DNA from: Bacteroidales bacterium
GTDB lineage: Bacteria > Bacteroidota > Bacteroidia > Bacteroidales > UBA932
Direction of reading: 5' to 3'
Assembly (NCBI GenBank): GCA_012522855.1
Contig: JAAYJQ010000019.1
Location: 1-64,000 of the forward strand
Length of the DNA: 64,000 nucleotides
The position numbers were made by a program, and so were the translations under genes. Positions 7,644 through 20,255 of this stretch are shown here, one piece after another; positions within the stretch are counted from its first letter, which is position 1; each line of letters begins with the position of its first letter. The notes under the pieces are model-generated. The model did not search any database and had not been told where the DNA came from. It saw only the letters and a program-made list of their open reading frames with translations.

Positions 7644-10600
7644 ATGAAAGACAACCAACCTACAAGGCGAATTGTCATCGCACTTTGCACCTTGCTTTTG
7701 TGCATGACCGGTTTGTTCGCGCAGAACGACATCACTGTGAGGGGACGGGTGCTGGATACCGGAGGAAGACCGGTAATCGGAGCCGCGGTTCTGATGCCCG
7801 GCACAACGATCGGCACCGCCACGGATGAAGAAGGTAACTTTATGCTGTCGGTTCCGAGGGGAACGACGCTGGAGATCTCCTCCATCGGGTATGAAACCGT
7901 GACCCTTACAGCCACAGCAACCATGAACATTACGCTACGGGAAGATACCCAGGAACTGGATGAAACCGTTGTGGTCGGGTATGGAACCCAGAAGAAGGCC
8001 TCCCTGACCAGCGCCATTTCCAACATCAGGGGAGAAGAACTCCTTGCGACCAAGCAACACGACGTCGTGGCGTCGCTACAGGGAAAGGTCCCCGGTCTCT
8101 TGATCCGTCAGCAGTCCGGCAGCCCCGGAGACTTCGATACGGATCTCAACCTGCGAGGTTACGGAGAACCGATCGTCGTGATCGACGGTGTCAGAAGAAC
8201 CACGCAGCGGAGATCGGGATGGTGGAATACGGTGTATTCCAACAGTTCGTCAGCCGTTTTGGCTCAGCTCAATCCGGACGACATTGAAAGCATCTCCGTG
8301 CTGAAGGACGCTTCCGCCTCCCTGTACGGAATCGGCTCTGAAAACGGTGTTATCCTGGTGACTACGAAAAGGGGCAGCATCAGCAAGCCTACCGTACGCT
8401 ACTCAACCAACCTCGGTTTCGGCTATCCGACGGCTCGGCCGGTAGAGGTCGGCATCGTTGATTACATGAATCTTGCGAATGAAATGCGCGCCAATTCCCG
8501 CAAACCGCAAAAATACAGTGAGGAATTGATTCAGCGTTTCGTCAACGGTGAACGCGGGTACCAAGACAACAACTATTATTCGATGCTGATGAAGGATCAT
8601 TCTTTCCAGCAGACCCACAACCTGTCGATCAGGGGAGGAACGGAGAAGATTCAGTACTATTTGAGCGGAAGTTTCAACCAAGACAAAGGCATCCTCAACA
8701 ATCCGAATCTCGGGTATAACCGAGGCACCTTCCAAGGGAACGTCACCGCCGAAATCATCGAAGGTCTGAAGGCGACCTACCAGTCTTCACTGAACTACAG
8801 CAGAAGATTCGGTCTTCCCGCGAACACGACCATGAATATCTTCTACTACAGCCTCCTCTCTGACAGAACGCTCGGGCCTACCGCCCTTGACGATCCGAAT
8901 CACTACACACGCATGCCGAGCGCTGAAGACCGGAATGTGATCGCCCTTCTCAACGAAGAAGGCGGCTACGACGACACGATCATGGATACCTTCACCAACA
9001 GCATGGATGTGCGGTATGATGCTCCCTTCTTGAAAGGGCTGACGCTGAACGGCTATTTCTCCTATGAAAAAAGAACGAGACAGAGCAACAGCCTGACGCT
9101 CGCTTTCCCGCTCTACGACTATTTTACCAATGAACTGGTAGGTTACAACAAGGATCAGAATCAGTACTCCGAAACTTGGAATAAGAATTCCAGCGCATAC
9201 GGAAAATTTCAGGTCAACTACAACACGAGAATCGGAAATCACAACCTCGGCGCGATGGTGGCCATGGAAGCGACGAAGGCTTGGTCGTCGAACATAAGCG
9301 CAACCCGAAGGTACGGGAACTTCTACACGCACGACATCATCAACCAAGGAGATGCTGCTACGGCTGCCAACAGTGGTTCCCGCTCGGATTCCGCAACGGC
9401 GGGATACCTCGGGAGAATCAATTATGACTACAAGGGCAAATACCTGGTCGAATTGATGGCCCGCTACGACGGCACCTACGTTTACGCGCGGGGACACCGC
9501 TGGGGATTCTTCCCGTCCTATTCGCTGGGGTGGAGAGTGTCCGAGGAGAAATTTTTCAAGGAAAATCTTCCTTGGTTCAACAATCTCAAGATCAGGTGGT
9601 CGGACGGCAACACCGGAGGCCAGCAGGGTAGCCCCTACGAGTACTTGCTCGGTTACAATCAGACCGCCAATTACGTTTTCGAACCCGGCAGCCAACTGAT
9701 GGGGTACGCCAACACCAGTGTCGCGCAAACGCTTATTTCTTGGACCGATGTCCGTATGAGAGGCTTCGGTATCGATTGGGAAATCAAGCGCGGCTTGCTC
9801 GGCGGTTCCGTGGACTGGTTCTCGAGAAAGACATCCGGAATCGCGGCGACCAGTACGGACACGGTTCCCGATATGTACGGACTGTCGCTTCCGAGACAAA
9901 ATCTGAACGCGAACCAGCATGTCGGTATTGATCTGGAGCTCTCCCATCGCCATCACATCGGGAAAGTGAATTATCGCCTGACCGGAACGCTGACCTTCTC
10001 CAGAAACAGACAGACCCACGTCGAGTCGGAGAAAACCGCCATTTACACTTCCGCGCAGAACTGGTACAATAATCATATGGAAGGCAGATGGTCCAATGCC
10101 GTCAGCGGAATGTACTATGAATGGAAAGGCGGCCAGTTTGAGGATTGGTCGGCCATCAACGGATACCCCGTCATCTACAACACCGGCACCGCGCAAAGCC
10201 AGATGCTCCCCGGTATGTACAAACTTGTCGACCGGAACGGAGACGGGGTGATTACGACCATGGACCGGTTCCCTTCCTGGCCTGAGACCAACCCCCCGCT
10301 TCAGTTCGGTTTGATGGTGTTCTTGAATTACAAGAACTTTGACATGAGCATGATGTTCAACGGGGCCGGACTGACGCATAAGAACGTCTCCCTTTCCGGC
10401 GGTATGGGGTACGGTTTCTTCCAGACCTTCTACGAGAGCTACACCGACCGGTATCGCCTTGCGGACGGATACACCGATCCGATGGATCCCCAATCCGTCT
10501 GGATTCCCGGAACCTTCCCTGCGATCGCGGAAGCCGTCGGGGCCTATGATGATTGGTCAAACGCGACCTATCGCTACGCCCAGCCCTACAGTTGGGTGGA

Positions 10601-10835
10601 CGGAACCTACCTGCGTATGAAGAGTCTGGAAATCGGCTACTCGATTCCGAAGAATGTCCTTTCGAAAGTGCATCTCCAGTCTGTCCGGGTGTTCTTCAAC
10701 GGAACCAACCTGTTGACTTTCTGCAACAAATTCTTGAGGCCTTACGATCCTGAACGCGCCCAGAGTATGTATCTCGGAGTTCTCGGAACTCCGCTTCTCA
10801 AGACCTACAGCCTCGGTCTGAACATCACTTTCTAA
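7644..10835 (+). CDS. SusC/RagA-type TonB-dependent outer-membrane transporter
   Basis: 1063 residues from ATG 7644; an in-frame GTG at 7635 would add three. After a signal peptide (to about residue 27, GLFAQ) comes a carboxypeptidase-regulatory-like domain (GRVLDTGGRPVIGAAVLMPGT, about 29-105), the conserved VVVGYGTQKKASLTSAIS stretch and the plug with VIDGV and LKDASASLYG, then the 22-strand barrel ending in an aromatic residue (LGLNITF). SusC proteins form the outer-membrane channel that imports oligosaccharides captured by the SusD lid. It is the first gene of an operon whose next gene (susD) starts 2 nt after its stop. The substrate is not readable from sequence; the following GH3 and esterase suggest an acylated plant glycan. 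Confidence 0.95.
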   Translation: MKDNQPTRRIVIALCTLLLCMTGLFAQNDITVRGRVLDTGGRPVIGAAVLMPGTTIGTATDEEGNFMLSVPRGTTLEISSIGYETVTLTATATMNITLREDTQELDETVVVGYGTQKKASLTSAISNIRGEELLATKQHDVVASLQGKVPGLLIRQQSGSPGDFDTDLNLRGYGEPIVVIDGVRRTTQRRSGWWNTVYSNSSSAVLAQLNPDDIESISVLKDASASLYGIGSENGVILVTTKRGSISKPTVRYSTNLGFGYPTARPVEVGIVDYMNLANEMRANSRKPQKYSEELIQRFVNGERGYQDNNYYSMLMKDHSFQQTHNLSIRGGTEKIQYYLSGSFNQDKGILNNPNLGYNRGTFQGNVTAEIIEGLKATYQSSLNYSRRFGLPANTTMNIFYYSLLSDRTLGPTALDDPNHYTRMPSAEDRNVIALLNEEGGYDDTIMDTFTNSMDVRYDAPFLKGLTLNGYFSYEKRTRQSNSLTLAFPLYDYFTNELVGYNKDQNQYSETWNKNSSAYGKFQVNYNTRIGNHNLGAMVAMEATKAWSSNISATRRYGNFYTHDIINQGDAATAANSGSRSDSATAGYLGRINYDYKGKYLVELMARYDGTYVYARGHRWGFFPSYSLGWRVSEEKFFKENLPWFNNLKIRWSDGNTGGQQGSPYEYLLGYNQTANYVFEPGSQLMGYANTSVAQTLISWTDVRMRGFGIDWEIKRGLLGGSVDWFSRKTSGIAATSTDTVPDMYGLSLPRQNLNANQHVGIDLELSHRHHIGKVNYRLTGTLTFSRNRQTHVESEKTAIYTSAQNWYNNHMEGRWSNAVSGMYYEWKGGQFEDWSAINGYPVIYNTGTAQSQMLPGMYKLVDRNGDGVITTMDRFPSWPETNPPLQFGLMVFLNYKNFDMSMMFNGAGLTHKNVSLSGGMGYGFFQTFYESYTDRYRLADGYTDPMDPQSVWIPGTFPAIAEAVGAYDDWSNATYRYAQPYSWVDGTYLRMKSLEIGYSIPKNVLSKVHLQSVRVFFNGTNLLTFCNKFLRPYDPERAQSMYLGVLGTPLLKTYSLGLNITF

Positions 10836-10837
10836 TA

Positions 10838-12766
10838 ATGAACACCATGAACAAATTCCTCAAATATACTGCGATCATCTGCCTCGGCTTGCTTTTCGTT
10901 TCGTGCGACAAGCTCTTTGACGACCTCGAAGGAGACCTCACCAGGATGACGCAAAAAGATATGGTCTCCACTGTTGCCGGTTTGGAGAGGCTGCTTGCCA
11001 ATTCCTACAACCAAATTCCGATGGATGCTTTCGGTGTCCTTGACAAGTCCACCATGAACGCTACCGACACGCATGGGAGCGCCTATTCCATCAATGTGAC
11101 TTCCTACTGGAGTTTCTCGCAGGTCCGCGCGGTCAATATGTTGATCCAGCAGCTGGATGAAGCCCTGGAAAATAAAGTGATCGGTCAGGAAACCAGAGAT
11201 GCCATGATGGGGGAAGCCCTTTTCATCCGCGCCTATATGTATTTCGCGTCTGTCAGAGCGCTCGGCGGTGTTCCGATTGTCACCGAACCGCTGGATGACA
11301 AGTATGACGGGGGCGAGAATCTGGGCCTGTATGTTCCGAGAAGCACGGAGAAGGAAACCTGGGATTTCGTCATTTCGGAACTCGACAAGGCGATCGCCCT
11401 GCTTCCCGCTTCCAGGAATGACGGTTCCTATCGCGCGACGAAATGGTCGGCGCTCGGACTCCAGTCCCGCGTCGCGCTCTACGCCGCGTCGGTGAGCAAA
11501 TACTGGAATCGCGCGGCTCTTGAGAATAATTACCAAGCCGTTGCGAAAAAACTGACCTACATGGAGTCGTCCTACGCGAACGCTTATTACCAAAAGTGTA
11601 TCGAGGCCAGCGAGGCGATCATCAATTCCGGTCAATTCGCGCTCTACGGCGGGGCGACCTCCGATGTCGCCAAGGCTGCGGACAACCTGTACAATCTGTT
11701 TCTTGCAAGACAGGATTCGGAATTCATCTTCGGAAAGAGTTATGAGACGGGTGTCTCTACTGCCTCCAACGGTTTCGACTTCGGGAATTCTCCGGAGCAG
11801 GCGCATGCCAGCAGCACAGGATGGCAGTGGGGGAGATTCTCGATCACCCTGGACATGGTAGATGCTTTCGACAACTACGGTCCGGGTGGCGCAAGGAAGG
11901 ACGGAACAGTCAAAACCCGTCAAGACGGGCAGGAAGATTCCTATGTGACCTTGATCTCCCAGCCTGCGTCTTCCTTTGATCCTTCTGTGAATTATATTAA
12001 GTACGACGCTCTTGAGGATCCTTTCGCCGACAAGGATGCCCGTTTCAAAGCATGGGTCGTGTATCCCGGCTGCAACTTCCGCGGGGTCAAGATCATCATC
12101 CAGGGCGGAATCATCGATCCGGAGGGAAAGTCGGCTTTCTATACGAACAAGAAGGTATCGAAGGGGGGTAAAGATTATTTCGGACTGGGCGCCGAGAGCG
12201 AAGGCAATTTTTCCGGATTCTACAAAATTGATGACAACAATGCCGGAAACTGGTACAGCACAGGCTTCGGGATTCGCAAATTCCTGGCGAAGGAGCCCGT
12301 TGTCTACTCCACCAACCCTTGGTACGACATCCGTTATGCCGAGATCCTGCTCAACTATGCGGAGGCTGTGGTGGAAAGCGGGCAAGGCAATGCCGCGAAG
12401 GCGAAACAAGCGCTCAACGACATCCGCCACAGAGCAGCTTTCACCGATAACATCGATCTGACATTGGAAAATGTGCTCCATGAGCGCCGGATCGAACTTG
12501 CCTTCGAAAACGACAGGAGCTACACGCTGCACCGGCGCCGCGAATATGTGACGAACACGGGCGGAGTCCAGTACCGGAAACACGCGCTCGTGCCTACCCT
12601 AGACCTGCGCGGGGCGGATCCCCAGTACATTTTCGTGCGTACCAATGTGTTCCACAGCGACATCGACAAGATTCCTGCCGGGCTGACCACGAATTACATC
12701 AACTATTACAATGGGATCAACAATTACAATGTGAATAAGTTTGAACCCAATCCTTCTCAGGAATAA
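10838..12766 (+). CDS. SusD/RagB-type glycan-binding lipoprotein
   Basis: 642 residues from the ATG 2 nt after the susC stop; a second ATG at 10847 is an equally good start. A signal peptide with lipobox LLFVSC makes it a surface lipoprotein. SusD traits are the TPR-like helical N-terminal region with GEALFIRAYMYFASVRALGGVPIV, and a C-terminal part with WYDIRYAEILLNYAEAV and ALNDIRHRA followed by HERRIELAFENDR. It binds the oligosaccharide and closes over the partner SusC. The length is slightly above the usual 500-600 residues. Very likely cotranscribed with the genes on both sides. Confidence 0.94.
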   Translation: MNTMNKFLKYTAIICLGLLFVSCDKLFDDLEGDLTRMTQKDMVSTVAGLERLLANSYNQIPMDAFGVLDKSTMNATDTHGSAYSINVTSYWSFSQVRAVNMLIQQLDEALENKVIGQETRDAMMGEALFIRAYMYFASVRALGGVPIVTEPLDDKYDGGENLGLYVPRSTEKETWDFVISELDKAIALLPASRNDGSYRATKWSALGLQSRVALYAASVSKYWNRAALENNYQAVAKKLTYMESSYANAYYQKCIEASEAIINSGQFALYGGATSDVAKAADNLYNLFLARQDSEFIFGKSYETGVSTASNGFDFGNSPEQAHASSTGWQWGRFSITLDMVDAFDNYGPGGARKDGTVKTRQDGQEDSYVTLISQPASSFDPSVNYIKYDALEDPFADKDARFKAWVVYPGCNFRGVKIIIQGGIIDPEGKSAFYTNKKVSKGGKDYFGLGAESEGNFSGFYKIDDNNAGNWYSTGFGIRKFLAKEPVVYSTNPWYDIRYAEILLNYAEAVVESGQGNAAKAKQALNDIRHRAAFTDNIDLTLENVLHERRIELAFENDRSYTLHRRREYVTNTGGVQYRKHALVPTLDLRGADPQYIFVRTNVFHSDIDKIPAGLTTNYINYYNGINNYNVNKFEPNPSQE

Positions 12767-12772
12767 TTTTGA

Positions 12773-13558
12773 ATGAATCTGATTATGAAAAAAATATTGA
12801 TACTTTTTTCGACGCTGTTGCTCGTTGCTTCCTGCGAATGGTTTGAATTCGACAACCAGGAAGGCTATAATGCCCAAGTGGAAGGACAGTTTTTGGACAG
12901 CAAGACCGGACAGCCTCTGCAATTCGGTTTCCCCAACACGTCCACTTTTTCGATTATCGAGGAAGGATGGGATGGAGAAGCCACACAGACTTGGTATGTC
13001 AAGCCCAACGGGACGTATATCAACAAACTTACCTTCGAAGGCGACTACCGGATCCAAACTTACAATTCCAATTATTATCCGCTGACCGAAAAATTCTCCT
13101 TGAAAAAAGGCGGAAACACCCGGGATTTCACGGTCACGCCGTATGCGAGAATCCTTGATCCCAAGATTCGGTACGATGCCGGGACCAAGCAGTTGACCGC
13201 GACTTTCAAGGTAGAACATGCGGATCCCTCCAAGACGAATAAAATGTTGGTTGCCTTTTTAGGATTTACGGACCGCTTCGTCAGCGACGGATTCAACAAC
13301 TTCACGGCAGCTACCGCGAAGATGTCAAAAGACGTTCCGGCCAATGGAACCACCGAGATTTCGCTCTTTGTGGACGTGTCCGACAAGGTGGCCAACAACG
13401 CTCAGTTTAAGTACAATCGCGTGCACTATGTCAGAATCGGCGCCTTGGCTACCGGTGCAGGAGTGAATTCATCCTATCGCTACAACCTCTCGCCTGTCTA
13501 CGAGGTTTCCAGTGATTTCCAGACCATCCAGGAGATTACGAACTGGACGGAAGATTGA
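12773..13558 (+). CDS. DUF3823-type surface lipoprotein
   Basis: 261 residues; the likely true start is ATG 12785, giving 257 with signal peptide MKKILILFSTLLLVASC and a clear lipobox. The protein resembles the DUF3823 family: an N-terminal carboxypeptidase-regulatory-like fold (VEGQFLDSKTGQPLQFGF) and a second Ig-like domain (about 125-255). Such proteins follow SusD genes and take the place of SusE/SusF or surface glycan-binding proteins. It lies 6-18 nt after susD and 21 nt before a GH3 gene in the same operon. A glycan-binding role is inferred from position; I see no direct binding motif. Confidence 0.8.
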   Translation: MNLIMKKILILFSTLLLVASCEWFEFDNQEGYNAQVEGQFLDSKTGQPLQFGFPNTSTFSIIEEGWDGEATQTWYVKPNGTYINKLTFEGDYRIQTYNSNYYPLTEKFSLKKGGNTRDFTVTPYARILDPKIRYDAGTKQLTATFKVEHADPSKTNKMLVAFLGFTDRFVSDGFNNFTAATAKMSKDVPANGTTEISLFVDVSDKVANNAQFKYNRVHYVRIGALATGAGVNSSYRYNLSPVYEVSSDFQTIQEITNWTED

Positions 13559-13579
13559 CGCTGAAATGCTTGGAATGCG

Positions 13580-17006
<3,427 letters not shown>

Positions 17007-17035
17007 CGGCGAAGCGCCTGATACTACAAAAGAGG

Positions 17036-17070
17036 GGGGCTGGTCACAGGGTATTGGCCGGCCCCTTTTT
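17036..17070 (+). terminator. Intrinsic terminator after the esterase, touching the next gene
   Basis: GGGGCTGGTC (17036-17045) pairs with GGCCGGCCCC (17056-17065) over 10 bp including G-U pairs, followed by five T residues. The start codon of the DUF4249 gene is only 4 nt after the last T. Confidence 0.75.
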
Positions 17071-17074
17071 GTGT

Positions 17075-18202
17075 ATGATGTTCACGGGTTATCAGAAAAG
17101 AGTTTCTACGCTCTTCTTCATTCTCCCGGTCTGCTTGACGGCGATTGTGGCCTGTGAGCGGGTGGTGGATCTGCGGCCGGAGGGGAGAGGAAATATCGTG
17201 GTGGAGTGCGTCCTGTCGGAAGAGGAAACGCAGACACTTCGCTTGTCATTGACGGATATCGCTTCGGCATCCTTGAAAGATGCGGTCGTTTCGCTGACGG
17301 ATGAGAAAGAGGGTGTCCTTGTTGGAAACTTCGCCCACCAGGAAGGGGATATCTGGAAACTGGATTATGCTGCGATACCCGGGCATCGGTATCTGTTGAC
17401 AGTCGAGGTCGAGGGGTATGACCCGGTTACGGCCCATACGAAAATGCCGGAGAGGCCTTCGGTCAAGTATACGATCATGGAGCACGGTAATCCGGTTTTC
17501 ATGGAATTTGAAGGCTTTCCGGATTTCGAACTGGGTATCCGGTTTGAGATAACGTCCTTGCCGAAGGGTGCCGTGTGGATTTGCGGGATGAATTACGACG
17601 CGGTTTCCGGCGGACATGCATTCGCGCGAACGATCGCGACCAGCTTGGAGAGTTCCGACCTGTTCAACCTGACGGGGGACACTTACGACAATGCGTACAA
17701 CCCGCAGTCGGATTCACTTTATGATGCTTTGTATGAGGTGAAACCGGAGGAAGGTTATATAACGGGCGCTCCTTCGTACTATCATTACCCCAAGCAGTAT
17801 CGTCCCAAAATGTATCAATACGTGGTCGGATGCCCGTTGCATGATACGTTCCTCCGGATTCCTCCCGTGACGGAGAACGACGGAAGAACCGCTGCGGATC
17901 CGAAAGGGTATTTCTCCGTTGCCGGATCCTTTCAAGCGTATTCTTTTCGCGGCGCTCCGTCTGCGACGGACGGTTATCTTTTCTTCGTCTCGGTCTCCGA
18001 TGAATACGACCGTTATCTGAAAGAATTGCTGATGGAGGAGTCCCGCCTGGCGTCCATGAAAGATTTCGCCGATTTATTTTCCCGGAATAACATTTTCGGC
18101 AACATCGAGAACGGGATCGGGATATTCGGGGCGAAAGCGGGACAAAAGTTGCCCTGGAACAAAAGAAGCCATTCCGGATGGGGGAACAATTTCAAATGGT
18201 AA
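17075..18202 (+). CDS. DUF4249-family lipoprotein
   Basis: 375 residues from ATG 17075 (ATGATG; 17078 is an equal choice). The signal peptide ends LTAIVAC, a lipobox-like site. The following ERVVDLRPEGRGNIVVECVLSEE and the Ig-like first half with YLLTVEVEGYDPVTAHTKMP match the DUF4249 family as I know it. These lipoproteins are found with small TonB-dependent receptors and are thought to act as their surface partner, as SusD does for SusC. The next gene is such a receptor: its ATG overlaps this stop (ATGGTAA). The start codon lies 4 nt behind a terminator hairpin, so expression probably needs read-through or a promoter inside the esterase gene. The ligand is unknown. Confidence 0.8.
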   Translation: MMFTGYQKRVSTLFFILPVCLTAIVACERVVDLRPEGRGNIVVECVLSEEETQTLRLSLTDIASASLKDAVVSLTDEKEGVLVGNFAHQEGDIWKLDYAAIPGHRYLLTVEVEGYDPVTAHTKMPERPSVKYTIMEHGNPVFMEFEGFPDFELGIRFEITSLPKGAVWICGMNYDAVSGGHAFARTIATSLESSDLFNLTGDTYDNAYNPQSDSLYDALYEVKPEEGYITGAPSYYHYPKQYRPKMYQYVVGCPLHDTFLRIPPVTENDGRTAADPKGYFSVAGSFQAYSFRGAPSATDGYLFFVSVSDEYDRYLKELLMEESRLASMKDFADLFSRNNIFGNIENGIGIFGAKAGQKLPWNKRSHSGWGNNFKW

Positions 18203-20193
18203 GGCAAGTTTTCATAATCGGCTTGGTATGGATTCTGTCGGCATGTCCGGCTCTGTACGCGCAGATGGAACGGCGGGATACCTTGCCGGCTTCTGTAGTT
18301 ACGGGGGTAAGGCGCCTGCAATTCGATGCCGGGGAAATCTTGTCGACGCCGGAATCCGTCCGGGCCGCCGCATCGCCCTTGGGCGAGGGCGACCCGATCC
18401 GATGGATCCAGTACCTGCCCGGTGTATCCACCGGTGCAGACGGGACGTCCGCCTCTTTTGTCCGGGGCGGTAATATGGGCGGGAACCTGATCTCCCTGGA
18501 CGGAGTCCCTGTTTACGGTTATTCCCACGTGTTGGGTCTGACCACGGTCGTCCCGAACGATGCGCTCGAGTCCGTATCCTTTGCGAAGGGTGGATTCGGC
18601 GGGAACCAAGGAAACTTTTCCGCTTCGCATATCGCCATTTCGACGAAGCAGCCCGCGGAAGACCGGCATCATACGACGTTGTTCCTCAATAATTTTCTGA
18701 CCGGCGGCCATGTGTCCGGCCCCATATCCGACAAAATGTCCTATGCCTTGTCCGGACGGATTTCCCCGCTGGGGTTGGAATATTCCGCCCTCAAAGGTTT
18801 GATGGATGGGCATCTGGGCAGTCTGGACCATTTCAAGGCAGGTGTCGGCGACCTTTATGGGAAATTCCATTGGAAGGCGGGCGACGGGAAGCGGCTGACG
18901 GCCTTCGTCCTCGCTTCCCTGGACCGCTATGGTTTCAACATGCCGGACGGCTCTGATGAGAAGATGGGCTGGAGCAACCTGGTCGCTTCCGTGCGATACC
19001 ACAAAACGGGGAAGAAGGGCACGTCCGACCTTTCCGCTTCCTACAATTCGTATGGCAGCTCCCAGGAGTTGTCGAATATGTTCCATGGCACGGAAAACCA
19101 TTTTTCCCTCCGCTCCAGGTTGGATGAAATCACGCTTTCCGAGGATTTCGCGAAGGATTCCGACGGTGCCGCAAGATGGAAGATGGGCGGTCGCCTGCGT
19201 TATGCGGCCTTCCGTCCGGGAGAGGTGGCCGGGGCCGTCAACCGGAAACGGCTCCTGATGGCTTCCGGTTACCTGCAGGCTCTGCACAGCTCGAAGAAAC
19301 TCAATTGGGAAGGCACATTGCGTCCGACCGCTTACCGGAGCGATACAACGATGTTCTCGCTGGACATCAACCTGAAAGGGAAATGGCAGCTCCTGCCTTT
19401 CCTGGCCCTGGTGGCCACGGCAGATGCCATGTCGCAGTATTACCATACCCTGGAAGGGCTCCCGGTAGGCTGGTCGATGGACCTGCTTGTCCCCTCGGTG
19501 TCGAAGATCCCTGCCGAACAGATGGCGCAGGGCTATGCCGGTCTGGAGGCGACCTTTGGAGACCACCTGTTTTCAGCCGGTGCATACATCAAAGAACTGA
19601 ACAACGTCGTCTATTACAAGGAGGCGCGGAATCTGTTCAATTCCGGCATTTCGGCCTGGCAAAGCGATGTGGATCTGGGCAAGGGCGACTCAAAGGGAAT
19701 GGAGCTGATGTATCTGTACCAAGGGAAGGACCTGCAGGTTCAGGCCGCTGCGACCCTCTCGAAATCAACCCGGAAGGGTTTCTCCGAAGTCAATGACGGG
19801 AAACCGTTCCATGCTCCTTTCGACAGGCGGCTGGTCGGTAACTTGTCGGCCCAGTGGAAAGGAATCAGCCTCAATTTCACTTGGCAGGACGGCAACTGGG
19901 TCAATGGAAGGGGTGAACGGTATACGGTCTTGGATCCCGAGGGGAACGAGGTGCCGTTGGAATATTACGCATCGATCAACAATTACCGGATGCCCGCTCT
20001 GGTCCGTCTGGACATCGGATACCAACTCCGGTGGCGGCGTGGCCGGACGGCGCAGGAATTAAACCTCGGCGTGTTCAATGTCCTGAACCATTACAATCCG
20101 TTCACGATCTACTACGACACGAAGGAAGAGGTCTGGAAACAACTGGCCCTGATCCCGATCCTCCCCAATCTCAGCTACCGGATCAGTTTCTGA
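18196..20193 (+). CDS. TonB-dependent receptor (non-SusC type)
   Basis: 665 residues from ATG 18196, which overlaps the DUF4249 stop and gives a good signal peptide (ending ALYAQ); a start at 18178 would add six residues. There is no carboxypeptidase-like domain. The plug (about 40-160) has WIQYLPGVSTGADGTSASFVRGGNMGGNLISLDGVPVYG, interrupted here only by normal plug variation, and the barrel closes with LSYRISF. It is much shorter than SusC proteins (about 1000 residues). The pair DUF4249 + receptor is a two-gene unit. The ligand could be an oligosaccharide or another small nutrient; nothing in the sequence decides. Confidence 0.88.
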   Translation: MVRQVFIIGLVWILSACPALYAQMERRDTLPASVVTGVRRLQFDAGEILSTPESVRAAASPLGEGDPIRWIQYLPGVSTGADGTSASFVRGGNMGGNLISLDGVPVYGYSHVLGLTTVVPNDALESVSFAKGGFGGNQGNFSASHIAISTKQPAEDRHHTTLFLNNFLTGGHVSGPISDKMSYALSGRISPLGLEYSALKGLMDGHLGSLDHFKAGVGDLYGKFHWKAGDGKRLTAFVLASLDRYGFNMPDGSDEKMGWSNLVASVRYHKTGKKGTSDLSASYNSYGSSQELSNMFHGTENHFSLRSRLDEITLSEDFAKDSDGAARWKMGGRLRYAAFRPGEVAGAVNRKRLLMASGYLQALHSSKKLNWEGTLRPTAYRSDTTMFSLDINLKGKWQLLPFLALVATADAMSQYYHTLEGLPVGWSMDLLVPSVSKIPAEQMAQGYAGLEATFGDHLFSAGAYIKELNNVVYYKEARNLFNSGISAWQSDVDLGKGDSKGMELMYLYQGKDLQVQAAATLSKSTRKGFSEVNDGKPFHAPFDRRLVGNLSAQWKGISLNFTWQDGNWVNGRGERYTVLDPEGNEVPLEYYASINNYRMPALVRLDIGYQLRWRRGRTAQELNLGVFNVLNHYNPFTIYYDTKEEVWKQLALIPILPNLSYRISF

Positions 20194-20255
20194 CGGCGCG
20201 CACGGCTTCAGTTTTTTCGCTTTTTTGCCAAACACTCGCGGAAGAGAGGTGGCTG

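Noticed and set aside
20194..20255. Terminator between the convergent TonB receptor and esterase genes
   Set aside because: There are two T-runs but no stem of useful length before either on the correct strand.
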